Notes under the pieces: model-generated | Seen by the model: the letters and a program-made list of their open reading frames with translations, nothing else | What the model was told of the DNA's origin: nothing | Databases searched by the model: none | Made by a program: the position numbers and the translations under genes | Source: UBA4427 sp045106235 | GTDB taxonomy: Bacteria; Myxococcota_A; UBA9160; UBA4427 | Reading direction: 5' to 3' | Length of the DNA stretch: 64,000 bases | Assembly (NCBI GenBank): GCA_045106235.1 | Contig: JBGCEJ010000008.1 | Coordinates: 62,001 to 126,000 of the forward strand | In this document: piece by piece, positions 9,126 through 17,023 of the stretch | Position numbering within the stretch: the first letter of the stretch is position 1 | How the letters are laid out: each line of letters starts with the position of its first letter

Positions 9126-11114
9126 CTAACGCGTGGCGTCTTCGGCCTGGTTCTTGAGGGTCTGGTCGATGCGTTCGGACAGAGCCTCGACCTGGTAGCG
9201 CATGGGCGCGTTCTCGAGGACGAGCCGCTCGACGCGCTTGACGGCATTGCGCACCGCAGGGTGGTCGCGTCCGAGGCCCTTGCCGATCTCCGTCAGCGAA
9301 GCTTCGGTATACCGATGGGCGAGATACATCGCGAGTTGGCGGGGAACCAAAACGTCCCGCCTTCGCGAGCGTGAAGCCAGTGCTTCGGGTCGCTTGCCGA
9401 AGAACGCGGCGACGATGCGGACGATCTCCGAGACGGCAATCGTCTTGGGGGCGAGTGTTGAGCTCGCTCCTGACTTCAGCGCGACGGCCTCGCGAGTCAG
9501 GTCGAGATCGATCGCACGGCCGAGAAGCGAAGAGGTCGTGACGACCTGGATCAGGACGCTTTCGATGTCGCGTACACTGCCCTCGGTCGACTCGACGAGG
9601 AGGTCGAGGCAATCTTCCGGGAGATGAACGCCCCCTGCCGCCGCTTTCGAGCGCAGAAGATGCCGACGAACTAAGGCGTCCGGCGCTTCGAGTTCGGCGA
9701 CGAAGCCGCGGCTGAGCTGCTCGCGCATGCGCGCGTCGAGGCCACCAAAGTCGCGGGGTGATCGGTCTCCCGTGAGCATGACGCGCCCGCCGGCATCGAG
9801 AACATGTTCGATCGTATTGAAGAGCTCGAGCTGAGTCTTCGCTCGTCCTTCAAAGGACTGCACGTCCTCAACGATGAGCAAGCCAATCGGTCCGCGGTAG
9901 CGCTTCTTGAATTCATCGGAGCGACCATGTCGCATCGCCGAGACGAACTCGCTCGTGAACTGCTCGGCCGTCGTGTAGACGATGCCCGGGCGACCCGTTT
10001 GGGCGTGCGCGGTGTTAGCGCGCGGCGCGTTGGCTTGGACTCGGGCGTTCGTATGTGCGCCGCCCGAAGTCAGCTCGCCGAGATTCAAATGTCGTCGCGC
10101 TTCGATGGCCGTCGCGCGGGAGAGATGTGTCTTCCCCATGCCGGCCTCGCCGCCGAGGTAGATCTGGTTGAGGCTGCGCTGGCGCTGTCGTGCAAGGGCA
10201 AGAGCCGCTTCCCGCGCGAGCGAATTGCAGGGGCCAACGACGAAGCTCTCGAAGCTAAAAGGCAGTTCGCCTTGAGCTGGCGCTGCACCATCGAGAGAGA
10301 GCCCAAGCTCGCTGTTCTGGCTCAGCGGCCGCTTCTGCGCTCTGCTCTGCAGCCGCGGCGCTTCCCCACGCGACGGGTCGAATCCCTTCGACGCGTTCTT
10401 GGAAGAGATCATCTGGCTCTCGCCGTCCGGTCGCTCGGAAGGCGGCTGTTTGCTCGGAATCCGCTTGGCCAGGTGCCCCGTCTCAGCCCGCGCGCCGGAG
10501 CTCTCGCTCGAGGGCCCCTTCGACGCGCTCGAGCCTGATGCCGTCGCTCCTTCGACCCGAAGGGCGGAGGCGGCGGCGAAAGGAGGGGCGGCGGCGAAAG
10601 GCGAGGCGGGGGCGGAGGCAGATGAAGAGACCGACCCAGAAGTGCTTGAGCTGACCTGCGTGCCAGGCGAGGCGCGAAACGCGCTGACGCCCTTCGTATC
10701 ACCGCTGGCCAAGGCCTGCGTTTGGGCCTGCTGGCCGGCAACGACGCGGAGCGGCGTGCGAAGTTCAGCGCGGAGGGCAGCCTCTTCTTCTTGCGCTTGG
10801 ACGTCGTGATCCGCGAACGCCCCGGTGTTCGAGCTGCTGCTGAACGTTCGTCCCGAAGCCTGAGCAAATTTGGAGAGAGGCAGAATCTCAAGATGCGGAC
10901 GGCGGCCCGTCAGTTCTTGGATGATCTCTTGGATCGCTTCGGCATGATGCATGCGAACACGATCGCAATGAAATGAGCTGGGGCAGCCGAGTACGATGGA
11001 ATCGTCGTTGAGTTTGACTTGAAGAGGCTCAATCCAAGCCTCAAAAGCAAAGTCAGGGATGTCTTTCTGGAGGCGGCGCAAAGCGTCACCCCAGACCTTG
11101 GGCGAAAAGGTCAT
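9126..11114 (-). CDS. dnaA: Chromosomal replication initiator protein DnaA
   Basis: DnaA opens the chromosomal origin. The 662-residue chain has domain I (FSPKVWGDALRRLQKDIP), a Ser/Ala/Pro-rich domain II linker of over 200 residues that is much longer than usual, an AAA+ domain III (Walker A GGEAGMGKTH near 325, Walker B LLIVEDVQSF near 415) and a helix-turn-helix domain IV ending in GLGRDHPAVRNAVKRVE. Two oddities stand out. About 28 residues rich in Ala, Asn and Thr are inserted between the Walker A helix and the next strand. The DnaA signature, normally RDH(T/S)TV, reads RDHPAV, replacing a threonine known in E. coli to contact the DnaA box. ATG 11114 is chosen because domain I begins there; a TTG 45 bases upstream has no Shine-Dalgarno. 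Confidence 0.95.
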   Translation of the reverse strand: MTFSPKVWGDALRRLQKDIPDFAFEAWIEPLQVKLNDDSIVLGCPSSFHCDRVRMHHAEAIQEIIQELTGRRPHLEILPLSKFAQASGRTFSSSSNTGAFADHDVQAQEEEAALRAELRTPLRVVAGQQAQTQALASGDTKGVSAFRASPGTQVSSSTSGSVSSSASAPASPFAAAPPFAAASALRVEGATASGSSASKGPSSESSGARAETGHLAKRIPSKQPPSERPDGESQMISSKNASKGFDPSRGEAPRLQSRAQKRPLSQNSELGLSLDGAAPAQGELPFSFESFVVGPCNSLAREAALALARQRQRSLNQIYLGGEAGMGKTHLSRATAIEARRHLNLGELTSGGAHTNARVQANAPRANTAHAQTGRPGIVYTTAEQFTSEFVSAMRHGRSDEFKKRYRGPIGLLIVEDVQSFEGRAKTQLELFNTIEHVLDAGGRVMLTGDRSPRDFGGLDARMREQLSRGFVAELEAPDALVRRHLLRSKAAAGGVHLPEDCLDLLVESTEGSVRDIESVLIQVVTTSSLLGRAIDLDLTREAVALKSGASSTLAPKTIAVSEIVRIVAAFFGKRPEALASRSRRRDVLVPRQLAMYLAHRYTEASLTEIGKGLGRDHPAVRNAVKRVERLVLENAPMRYQVEALSERIDQTLKNQAEDATR

Positions 11115-11159
11115 TCGACGGAAACCACGAAAGAAAAAGTTTGAGTAAGCGCTGATCAA

Positions 11160-11648
11160 AATTCAGCTGTGTTCAGCACTTCGGAAAGGACCCATTTCAA
11201 GTCCCTCGGATCCGCCGCCAAGCCAACCCGCCGAGGGGGTTGAGGAGCGGGGGGGAGTCGCCTCAATGTTTGTATCTACGCAGCCGATTTGGGCCGGTTT
11301 CGCGCGATTGAAGCGGGTTTGGATGGGTTCGAAATGGGTGCTTCCCGAATGAAGGCCAGTTAACCACTTGTGCATCGGGAAGGCAACGAAACGCATTCTT
11401 GATCGTGACGATCGAGTGACACTTTTGATTAACCCCCTCAAACCATGCTCTCACGGGTTTTAACCAGCGTTTGTCTTTGAAATTCCGAAGAGATTCAAGG
11501 GGCTTCGGGGATCTTGCGAAGAACTGCTCGAATGCCGATGGCATCCGAATGAACCGATGTTTACGAAATCATAAACTTTAAAAATCTCCATTTTTCTCGA
11601 TCTATCTTAAATATCGTCGAAATTACGGAGAGAAAAAGTTCAGTCGAT
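11160..11648. other. dnaA upstream region, possible oriC
   Basis: No gene is supported in these 489 bp between dnaA and the LON-domain gene, both on the minus strand. The part next to the LON gene (about 11560-11650) is clearly AT-rich against a roughly 60% GC background, with runs such as ataaactttaaaaatc and atcttaaatatcg. Three same-orientation TTAACC motifs lie at 11360, 11429 and 11460; the first reads TTAACCACT, 7 of 9 matches to the E. coli box TTATCCACA. No canonical TTATCCACA was seen. An AT-rich element plus repeats beside dnaA is how many bacterial origins look, but this is inference. Confidence 0.35.
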
Positions 11649-12326
11649 TTAATTCGGGAGGGGTTTCGCATCGGTTGGCGCCCCGCCGATTTCTGCGAGC
11701 TGAAAGCGCAACAAATCTTGCATGATTTCGAACCGATTGAGAACTGAATCGGCTTCGAGCAATTGCTGTCTTTCAATCGGGCGAAACGAAATGGCTTGAG
11801 TGAGTGCATTCACGAGTCGCGCCGGTGGCAATTCTTCGAAATGACTTAACACTTCATGTGGATCTTGGTCTTCGGAAATCGATCGGCGGATCAATCGGTC
11901 GAGATCCACGAGTAGATCTTCGCGGCCCTGATTGAGCTCGGCGAAGTCAGCGGGGGTCTGGGGCTGGCGGTCTTCGAGCAGCTCAACATGCGCGGATCGA
12001 TAGAGACATTCGCTGTTCTTCGGCTGTTCTTCGCGGATTCGGAAGCGCTGTTCACCGACGAGGAGGAGCTGGAAGGTGCCGTCAGGACGTTCCTGCCAAT
12101 GTGCGATCCGTCCAACGCAGCCAATCGGGAAGATCCGGGGATCCCCGGCCATCTCCTCGACGCTGTCGGGGCGCACGGTCACCATGCCAATCAGATGGGA
12201 GCCCGCGAGAGCATCCTTCATCATCTGCCGATAGCGGGGCTCGAAGATATAGAGCGGGACCGAGACCTCGGGCAGAAGCACGACGTCCGATAACGGAAAA
12301 AGCGGGAGCGATTCAATCTCGACCAT
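11649..12326 (-). CDS. LON N-terminal (substrate-binding) domain protein
   Basis: This 225-residue protein consists of only the N-terminal substrate-binding domain of the Lon protease, with no AAA+ or protease part. The start MVEIESLPLFPLSDVVLLPE is the classic LON-domain opening (short beta strand, LFPL..VVLLP), followed by LYIFEPRYRQMMKDAL and a GCVGRIAHWQERPDG strand. Stand-alone LON-domain proteins are widespread and poorly characterised; a role in protein quality control is assumed from the domain. The start codon is 26 bp from the divergent metalloprotease gene, so the two share a promoter region. Its coding end borders the AT-rich region upstream of dnaA. Confidence 0.85.
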   Translation of the reverse strand: MVEIESLPLFPLSDVVLLPEVSVPLYIFEPRYRQMMKDALAGSHLIGMVTVRPDSVEEMAGDPRIFPIGCVGRIAHWQERPDGTFQLLLVGEQRFRIREEQPKNSECLYRSAHVELLEDRQPQTPADFAELNQGREDLLVDLDRLIRRSISEDQDPHEVLSHFEELPPARLVNALTQAISFRPIERQQLLEADSVLNRFEIMQDLLRFQLAEIGGAPTDAKPLPN

Positions 12327-12352
12327 CGTCCTAGTCTAGCCGGGAGGAACGC

Positions 12353-12976
12353 TTGGCGTTGACTGCAGCGTGGATGCTGACGAAACTCTCGCCTGGGGGG
12401 AGGTCGAGACTGGACCGTCGTGAGAAAAAGGAGCTGATGGCGCGCCTGGAACGGGATGCGCAGCGGATCTGTGCGCGATTTGGTCTTCGCTACCGGGTTC
12501 TCGAACCCGAGCGCGCGAATGTGAAGAGCCGCTACGGGGTTTGCTTTTCCGACGGCACGATTCGGATTCGGCTTCGGCATGTGACCACGGGAAAGCCGCT
12601 TAAATATTCAAGCCTTGTCAGCACGCTCTGTCATGAGCTGGCCCACCTCAAGCACTTCAATCACGGGCTCCGATTCCGCGCGTATTACGCGCAGATTCTT
12701 GAGTGGTGCCGGGCGGAGGGGATTTATCAGCCGGGCCTGCAGAGTCCTTCGAGCGAAGTGAAGGCTGTAAAGAAGGCTAAGCCAGCGGCGGCGCGGAAGC
12801 GGGCTAAGCCGCGCGGCCAGGTCGAAGGGCAGTCGCCCGTCCCCCAATCCGCTCAAGGTACCTTGGCCATCTTTGGAGCGGATCGAACCGAGGGACGCGT
12901 GGCCGGTAGTGCGAGGGGGCGTGGGAAGAGGAAGCCTTCTTCGACCACCTCGACTCAGCTCGAACTCTTTGGCTAG
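12353..12976 (+). CDS. SprT/YgjP/WLM-like zinc metalloprotease with C-terminal clamp-binding motif
   Basis: This 207-residue protein has a compact zincin domain (about residues 25-130) with the zinc site HELAHLKHFNHG (H94, E95, H98, third ligand probably H104), the pattern of the YgjP (DUF45), WLM and SprT families. SRYGVCFSDGTIRIRLRH just before it fits the beta strands of that fold. Residues 145-200 are a basic, low-complexity linker rich in Lys, Arg, Ala and Ser. The last residues are QLELFG, which matches the bacterial sliding-clamp (DnaN) motif QLxLF. Eukaryotic SPRTN and yeast Wss1 pair this kind of protease with a tail that tethers it to the replication machinery, so DNA-protein crosslink repair is a reasonable guess. 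TTG 12353 is supported by GGGAGG five bases upstream. Confidence 0.8.
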   Translation: MALTAAWMLTKLSPGGRSRLDRREKKELMARLERDAQRICARFGLRYRVLEPERANVKSRYGVCFSDGTIRIRLRHVTTGKPLKYSSLVSTLCHELAHLKHFNHGLRFRAYYAQILEWCRAEGIYQPGLQSPSSEVKAVKKAKPAAARKRAKPRGQVEGQSPVPQSAQGTLAIFGADRTEGRVAGSARGRGKRKPSSTTSTQLELFG

Positions 12977-13013
12977 CCAGTCAATTTGTCCCGGTGGCGT
13001 TCAGAACGGCTCC

Positions 13014-13048
13014 ACCGGGCGTGGGCGTGGGCGTGGGCGCACGCATGG
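13014..13048. repeat. Short GTGGGC tandem repeat
   Basis: Three perfect copies of the hexamer GTGGGC followed by a degenerate continuation (GCACGCATGGGT) lie in the 195-bp gap after the metalloprotease gene. No gene is recognised in the gap. The repeat is too short to assign a function. Confidence 0.5.
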
Positions 13049-13171
13049 GTGCCGCATGGTCGCAGTGGCAGGCGATCAACAGGTTGTGCATGCGCTCGAT
13101 CGAGCGTGTGTACGTCCGTTCGAATGTACTTGTACTGTGTGAGTGGGGCTTCACGGCCCGGAGGAAAAGAC

Positions 13172-13390
13172 TTAGCCCGCGTTCGAAGCCGCTCGCTGGG
13201 CGTCCACTTCTTCGAGGGTGTTCGGGCCTTCGACCACCTTGCAGTCGACATCGTCGATTGCGATCGACTTATCCAGGATCTGTGAAATCAGGCTATCGAC
13301 ACTCAGCTCGTCGTATTCGGCGAGTCCGTCTTCGAGATCGCTTTCGGAGATATTGAATTCGAGGGCAAGCTTGATCTTGATGTCGCTCAT
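13172..13390 (-). CDS. Small acyl-carrier-protein-like protein
   Basis: This 72-residue acidic protein resembles the first two-thirds of an acyl carrier protein. ISESDLEDGLAEYDELSVDSLISQIL puts a DSL motif at residues 32-34, close to where the phosphopantetheine serine (about residue 36) sits in ACPs, and the distal NTLEEV recalls the ACP segment before helix IV. The segment between DSL and NTLEEV is shorter than in true ACPs. A strong GAGGAAAG Shine-Dalgarno precedes the ATG. No fatty-acid or polyketide gene is adjacent; the next gene upstream on the strand, after a 293-bp gap without genes, is the DUF4149 membrane protein. Whether it is modified by a phosphopantetheinyl transferase is unknown. 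Confidence 0.5.
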   Translation of the reverse strand: MSDIKIKLALEFNISESDLEDGLAEYDELSVDSLISQILDKSIAIDDVDCKVVEGPNTLEEVDAQRAASNAG

Positions 13391-13683
13391 CGTTCTCTTT
13401 CCTCAGACGGGTCGTTTGTGGGCCGATTCCGGTCTGTTAAGGCTAGATCGTTCCTGTCGCTTCGATCACTCGACTCCTGGCGACAATCCATTTCAAGAGT
13501 CAGCTTGACGGGTTCCTCGGAAGATGGGGCCTTTAGCCTCGTCTCCCAACGCGCCCGCAGCTGCAAGTCATTGAAATTGCTTAGGATTTTCGATAGAACC
13601 GGTAGGATACACCAAGCGCAACGACAGGGCTATCCATTTTTGTCGCAATTTCAGCACGTTACGGCGCGATGCGACCGATTTCC

Positions 13684-14172
13684 CTAGGTCTCGTGTTGTT
13701 TCTGGGCTTCCTGCGCATCGAGCCGGGCGTGGATGACGATCAAGATCGCCGAAACCAGATGCATGGCCATGAAGAGGCCGAGCGAGAGCCGGTGAAGGGT
13801 TCCAAAACGCTGTTGTAATTCGGCGGTGCTCCCCACGCCCAGGGAGCTTGGGCGGACGGCGGCGACTGCGGGGGAGAGCCAGGTCTCGCTGGCGAGGCAG
13901 ACCAGGGCGAGGCCGATGGGGATGAAGACAGGCAGGCCACGCCGGCCGAGGCCAATCGCGGCGGCTGCGGCGACAAGGCCTGCGCCCGCGCCCCAGTAGT
14001 GAAGGACGGCCAGGAGGTCGCCTGCGAGATCCCCCGCCACATCACCCGGCAGGACTTGAAAGGCGATCCGCGAGACGACGAAGGCGAAGAAAGCCCAGGA
14101 CCCAACCCAGCTTCCCAAGGAGAGCCAAAGGGCTGAGCGCAACACGAGTTGTGAACGCAGAATCTGAATCAT
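13684..14172 (-). CDS. DUF4149/TMEM205-like membrane protein
   Basis: This 162-residue integral membrane protein has about four hydrophobic helices (near residues 15-40, 55-75, 80-98 and 125-148). The FGTLHRLSLGLFMAMHL segment before the last helix matches the conserved F..LH..S motif of DUF4149/TMEM205 proteins. The function of this family in bacteria is not known. It starts 15 bp after the thiC stop on the same strand and may be read from the same transcript, although no link to thiamine is otherwise visible. No usual signal peptide is needed since helix 1 can insert directly. Confidence 0.7.
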   Translation of the reverse strand: MIQILRSQLVLRSALWLSLGSWVGSWAFFAFVVSRIAFQVLPGDVAGDLAGDLLAVLHYWGAGAGLVAAAAAIGLGRRGLPVFIPIGLALVCLASETWLSPAVAAVRPSSLGVGSTAELQQRFGTLHRLSLGLFMAMHLVSAILIVIHARLDAQEAQKQHET

Positions 14173-14187
14173 CGCCTGTTTGGTTGA

Positions 14188-16044
14188 CTATGCCGAGCTG
14201 CCCGAGGCGCCCTCGATGGGTTCGAGGGTCTCTGGATCGAGGCGCTGAGACTGAATCGCTTGGGCGGAATTATCGTCGGCCAGATCGCTATGACAAGCGG
14301 CTTTGTCCGCATCCGCGCCCATCGCGCCCTGGGTCTTCGAAGCGAGGCGATGGATCTCCTCAGGCGAGAGCACACCGCGCTGTTCGAGGATTTCCCTTTG
14401 GGTCTGAGTGAGAGCGGCCGTGATCTTCGGCTTATCCCATTGGTAATCCTCGTCCTTACCGGAAACGAAGAGATTGATCTCCTTGCTGATCCGCACGGAG
14501 CACCAATCGTGCCCGCACATCGCACAGAAATCCGTATCCACGTCGAGATCTTCGTCGTGATAGGCGCGGGCGAGATCGGGATCGAAAGAAAGCTCGAAAT
14601 GCTTTTCCCAGTTCAGCGCAGCGCGCGCCTTCGTGAGTTCGTCGTCCCGGTCGCGGGCGGCCGGAATGCCGAGGGCCACGTCCGCGGCATGGGCCGCAAT
14701 CTTGTAGGCGACGCAGCCCTGCTTCACGTCGTCTTTCTTGGGCAGGCCGAGATGCTCTTTCGGCGTGACGTAACAGAGCATCGATGCACCGTGATACGCC
14801 GCGGCGGTCGCGCCGATCGAGCTGGTGATATGGTCGTAGCCGGGAAAGATGTCGGTGACCAAGGGGCCGAGGACATAGAAGGGCGCGCCGTGACAGAGCC
14901 TTCGCTGGAGCTTCATGTTGAACTCGATCTGATCGAAAGGCACGTGTCCGGGGCCTTCGATCATGACCTGGCAGCCGTGGCGCCACGCACGTTCCGTGAG
15001 TTCGCCGAGGGCCTGGAGCTCGCCGAGCTGGGCGAGGTCCGTCGCGTCGGAGAGGCCGCCGGGGCGCAGTCCATCGCCGATCGAGAAGGTCACATCGTAT
15101 TTGCGAACGATTTCGCAAATATCATCCCAGATCTGTTCCATCAGGTTTTCTTGCTCGTGATGGATCATCCATTTCGCGAGTAAGCTCCCGCCACGACTCA
15201 CGATTCCGATGAGGCGCTTCGCGACATGGGGGAGATGCGCGCGGCGCACGCCGGCGTGGATCGTGAAATAGTCCACGCCCTGCTGTGCCTGGTGCTCAAG
15301 CGCCTCGAGCACGATCTCGCGGTCGAGATCCTCAATCTTCTTGTCGAGGATCATCGAATAGATCGGCACCGTCCCGATCGGCACGGTCGATGCTTCGCAG
15401 ATTGCCCCTCGCGTTCCGTCGACATCGCCGCCGGTCGAGAGATCCATCACAGTGTCCGCTTCCCAGCGCTCGGCCCAGCGAAGCTTTTCGATCTCTTCGT
15501 CGGTGCCGCTCGAAATCGGCGACGCACCCATATTCGCATTGATCTTCGTGAGCGACGCTCGGCCGATCGCCATCGGATCGAGACCGTTCTTCAGGTGAAT
15601 CCGGTTGGCGGGAATCACCATGCGACCCGCGGCGACTTCGTCACGCACTTCTTCGGGCGAGAGGTGGGGTTCGCGTTCGGCGACGCGTTTCATCTCCCCC
15701 GTCACGAAGCCGAGGCGGGCATGCTCAAGCTGCGTGATCGGTTCGAAGCCTTCGGGTGCGGCGAATGCGAACGCGTTCGCCGGGGCATGTTCGGGATGCG
15801 CGGGTTCCGCGAGGCGTTCGCCCTTCGCAAGCGGACGCCAATCGGCGGGCATGAAATCCCAGGCCGTCTTGTCGGAAGGCTGGGGCATGCCGGGGGTGTC
15901 CGGCGACGAGAAAGTCAGCGGCCCGCCAATGCTCGGCGTGTTCGCGAAACTTCCCGGCGTCGTGCCCTGCGCGGAAGAGGACGGGTTATTCCCCAAGGCG
16001 GGGAGGGAGTACTTGGAATTCGGAGAAGAAAGATCGACGGTCAT
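14188..16044 (-). CDS. thiC: Phosphomethylpyrimidine synthase ThiC
   Basis: ThiC is the radical-SAM enzyme that rearranges aminoimidazole ribotide into the pyrimidine half of thiamine. The protein has 618 residues. The unusual C-terminal cluster motif CX2CX4C is CAMCGHDWC, and the core segments MGASPISSGTDEEIEKL, SIGDGLRPGGLSDATD, EGPGHVPFDQIEFNM and SIGATAAAYHGASMLCYVTP are all present. The first 70 residues and last 40 are low-complexity extensions. The ATG is preceded by GGAAGG. A TPP riboswitch sits directly upstream, so thiamine pyrophosphate should repress it. Confidence 0.97.
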   Translation of the reverse strand: MTVDLSSPNSKYSLPALGNNPSSSAQGTTPGSFANTPSIGGPLTFSSPDTPGMPQPSDKTAWDFMPADWRPLAKGERLAEPAHPEHAPANAFAFAAPEGFEPITQLEHARLGFVTGEMKRVAEREPHLSPEEVRDEVAAGRMVIPANRIHLKNGLDPMAIGRASLTKINANMGASPISSGTDEEIEKLRWAERWEADTVMDLSTGGDVDGTRGAICEASTVPIGTVPIYSMILDKKIEDLDREIVLEALEHQAQQGVDYFTIHAGVRRAHLPHVAKRLIGIVSRGGSLLAKWMIHHEQENLMEQIWDDICEIVRKYDVTFSIGDGLRPGGLSDATDLAQLGELQALGELTERAWRHGCQVMIEGPGHVPFDQIEFNMKLQRRLCHGAPFYVLGPLVTDIFPGYDHITSSIGATAAAYHGASMLCYVTPKEHLGLPKKDDVKQGCVAYKIAAHAADVALGIPAARDRDDELTKARAALNWEKHFELSFDPDLARAYHDEDLDVDTDFCAMCGHDWCSVRISKEINLFVSGKDEDYQWDKPKITAALTQTQREILEQRGVLSPEEIHRLASKTQGAMGADADKAACHSDLADDNSAQAIQSQRLDPETLEPIEGASGSSA

Positions 16045-16104
16045 GCTATGGGCCTTCCCTACGCGCGGCCCTCATGGATTGTGATGCGCTTGCAGGGCTT
16101 CGAT

Positions 16105-16212
16105 CGAAATCGAAAGCGCCGGCCCGCACGACTCACAACACGAGAGACGAGATCAGGTTCGAAGGGTCTGCTCTCAGGTCGCTGCGCAGCTCGGCGCGCG
16201 ACCACCCCTAGG
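16105..16212 (-). promoter_or_regulatory. TPP riboswitch (THI element) of thiC
   Basis: On the minus strand, upstream of thiC, the sequence reads CTAGGGGTGGTCGCGCG, then CTGAGAGCAGACCCTTCGAA, then CCTGATC. These are the hallmarks of the TPP aptamer: a GGGGTG start, a CUGAGA core and ACCCUU-GAACCUGAUC. The distance to the thiC start (about 60 bases) fits control of initiation or termination. The 3' boundary of the expression platform is approximate. Confidence 0.92.
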
Positions 16213-16271
16213 CGAAAAGAAACAAGCAGTGTTGTCCCGCGAGCGTATCACGCTTCTCGTCTTGCGGAATC

Positions 16272-16952
16272 CTAATTGGCGGCGCTGAGTTCGTCGCGCG
16301 AAGGACTTCTCTTATCCCCGCTGTTCGGCACGTTCTGCGGGGGTCCCAGGGGGTTCTGGGGCGGCGTGGGGCCAATTGGCCAGATCGTATCGAGCTGGTC
16401 CGTCTTAGACATCGCACGAGGCGCAGCCTGAGGTGAGGTCTGAGTCACGGCTGCAGGAGCGGGAGAGGTCGTCCGCGCCGGGGGCGTCTCGTCGTAGAAG
16501 ATCTCGAAAGGTCCGTCCCATTCTCCCTGTTTGAGGAAGCCCTTGAGAAAGGGACTGCCATCTTCGTTGCGAATTTCCACCGGTCCTTCGAGGCGGACGC
16601 CTGAACCCGCTTTTACATAGGTTGCCTCGAGCCTGATCTGTCCGTTCGCGTAGACCTCGCGGTACGGGCCGAGCCGTTTCGCCCGGCCGAATGCGTCGTA
16701 GCGCTCGCACCAAAACGCACGCACGCCCACCGAAGCCTCTGCCGAAAGGATCTCGGCATCTGCGGGGCCGGTTCCGAGAATCATCTCGGCGGGGCAGGAA
16801 AGCGCTGGTACTTCAGCAGCTTGGGCTTTCGGGAGGGCGCGGAGATCGCGGCCGTTCTCGGCCAGGGCTTCGCCGCCCCCGATCAGGAGGAGCAGGATGG
16901 TGCCGGGGATTGCCCAGCGCGTCGGTCGCGTCGGTCGAGATGAGATCTGCAC
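16272..16952 (-). CDS. Secreted hypothetical protein with MORN-like repeats
   Basis: This 226-residue protein starts at a GTG and has a signal peptide (RWAIPGTILLLLIGGG followed by EALAEN) for export. The middle (about residues 85-155) has MORN-like units such as GPYREVYANGQIRLEATYV, GPVEIRNEDGSPFLKGF and GEWDGPFEIFYDE, as in YwqK-type antitoxin-like and envelope proteins. The C-terminal 70 residues are Pro/Thr/Ser-rich and probably disordered. The CPAEMILGTG and AFWCERYD segments hold two cysteines that could form a disulfide in the periplasm. Function is unknown. Its stop lies about 60 bp from the 5' end of the TPP riboswitch, on the same strand. Confidence 0.6.
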   Translation of the reverse strand: MQISSRPTRPTRWAIPGTILLLLIGGGEALAENGRDLRALPKAQAAEVPALSCPAEMILGTGPADAEILSAEASVGVRAFWCERYDAFGRAKRLGPYREVYANGQIRLEATYVKAGSGVRLEGPVEIRNEDGSPFLKGFLKQGEWDGPFEIFYDETPPARTTSPAPAAVTQTSPQAAPRAMSKTDQLDTIWPIGPTPPQNPLGPPQNVPNSGDKRSPSRDELSAAN

Positions 16953-17023
16953 ATCCGATTTAGCGGCGGATCAGGAGGTGGCCTTGATGGGTTCGGGGGG
17001 CGGGCCGCGCTACGGTGCATCTC

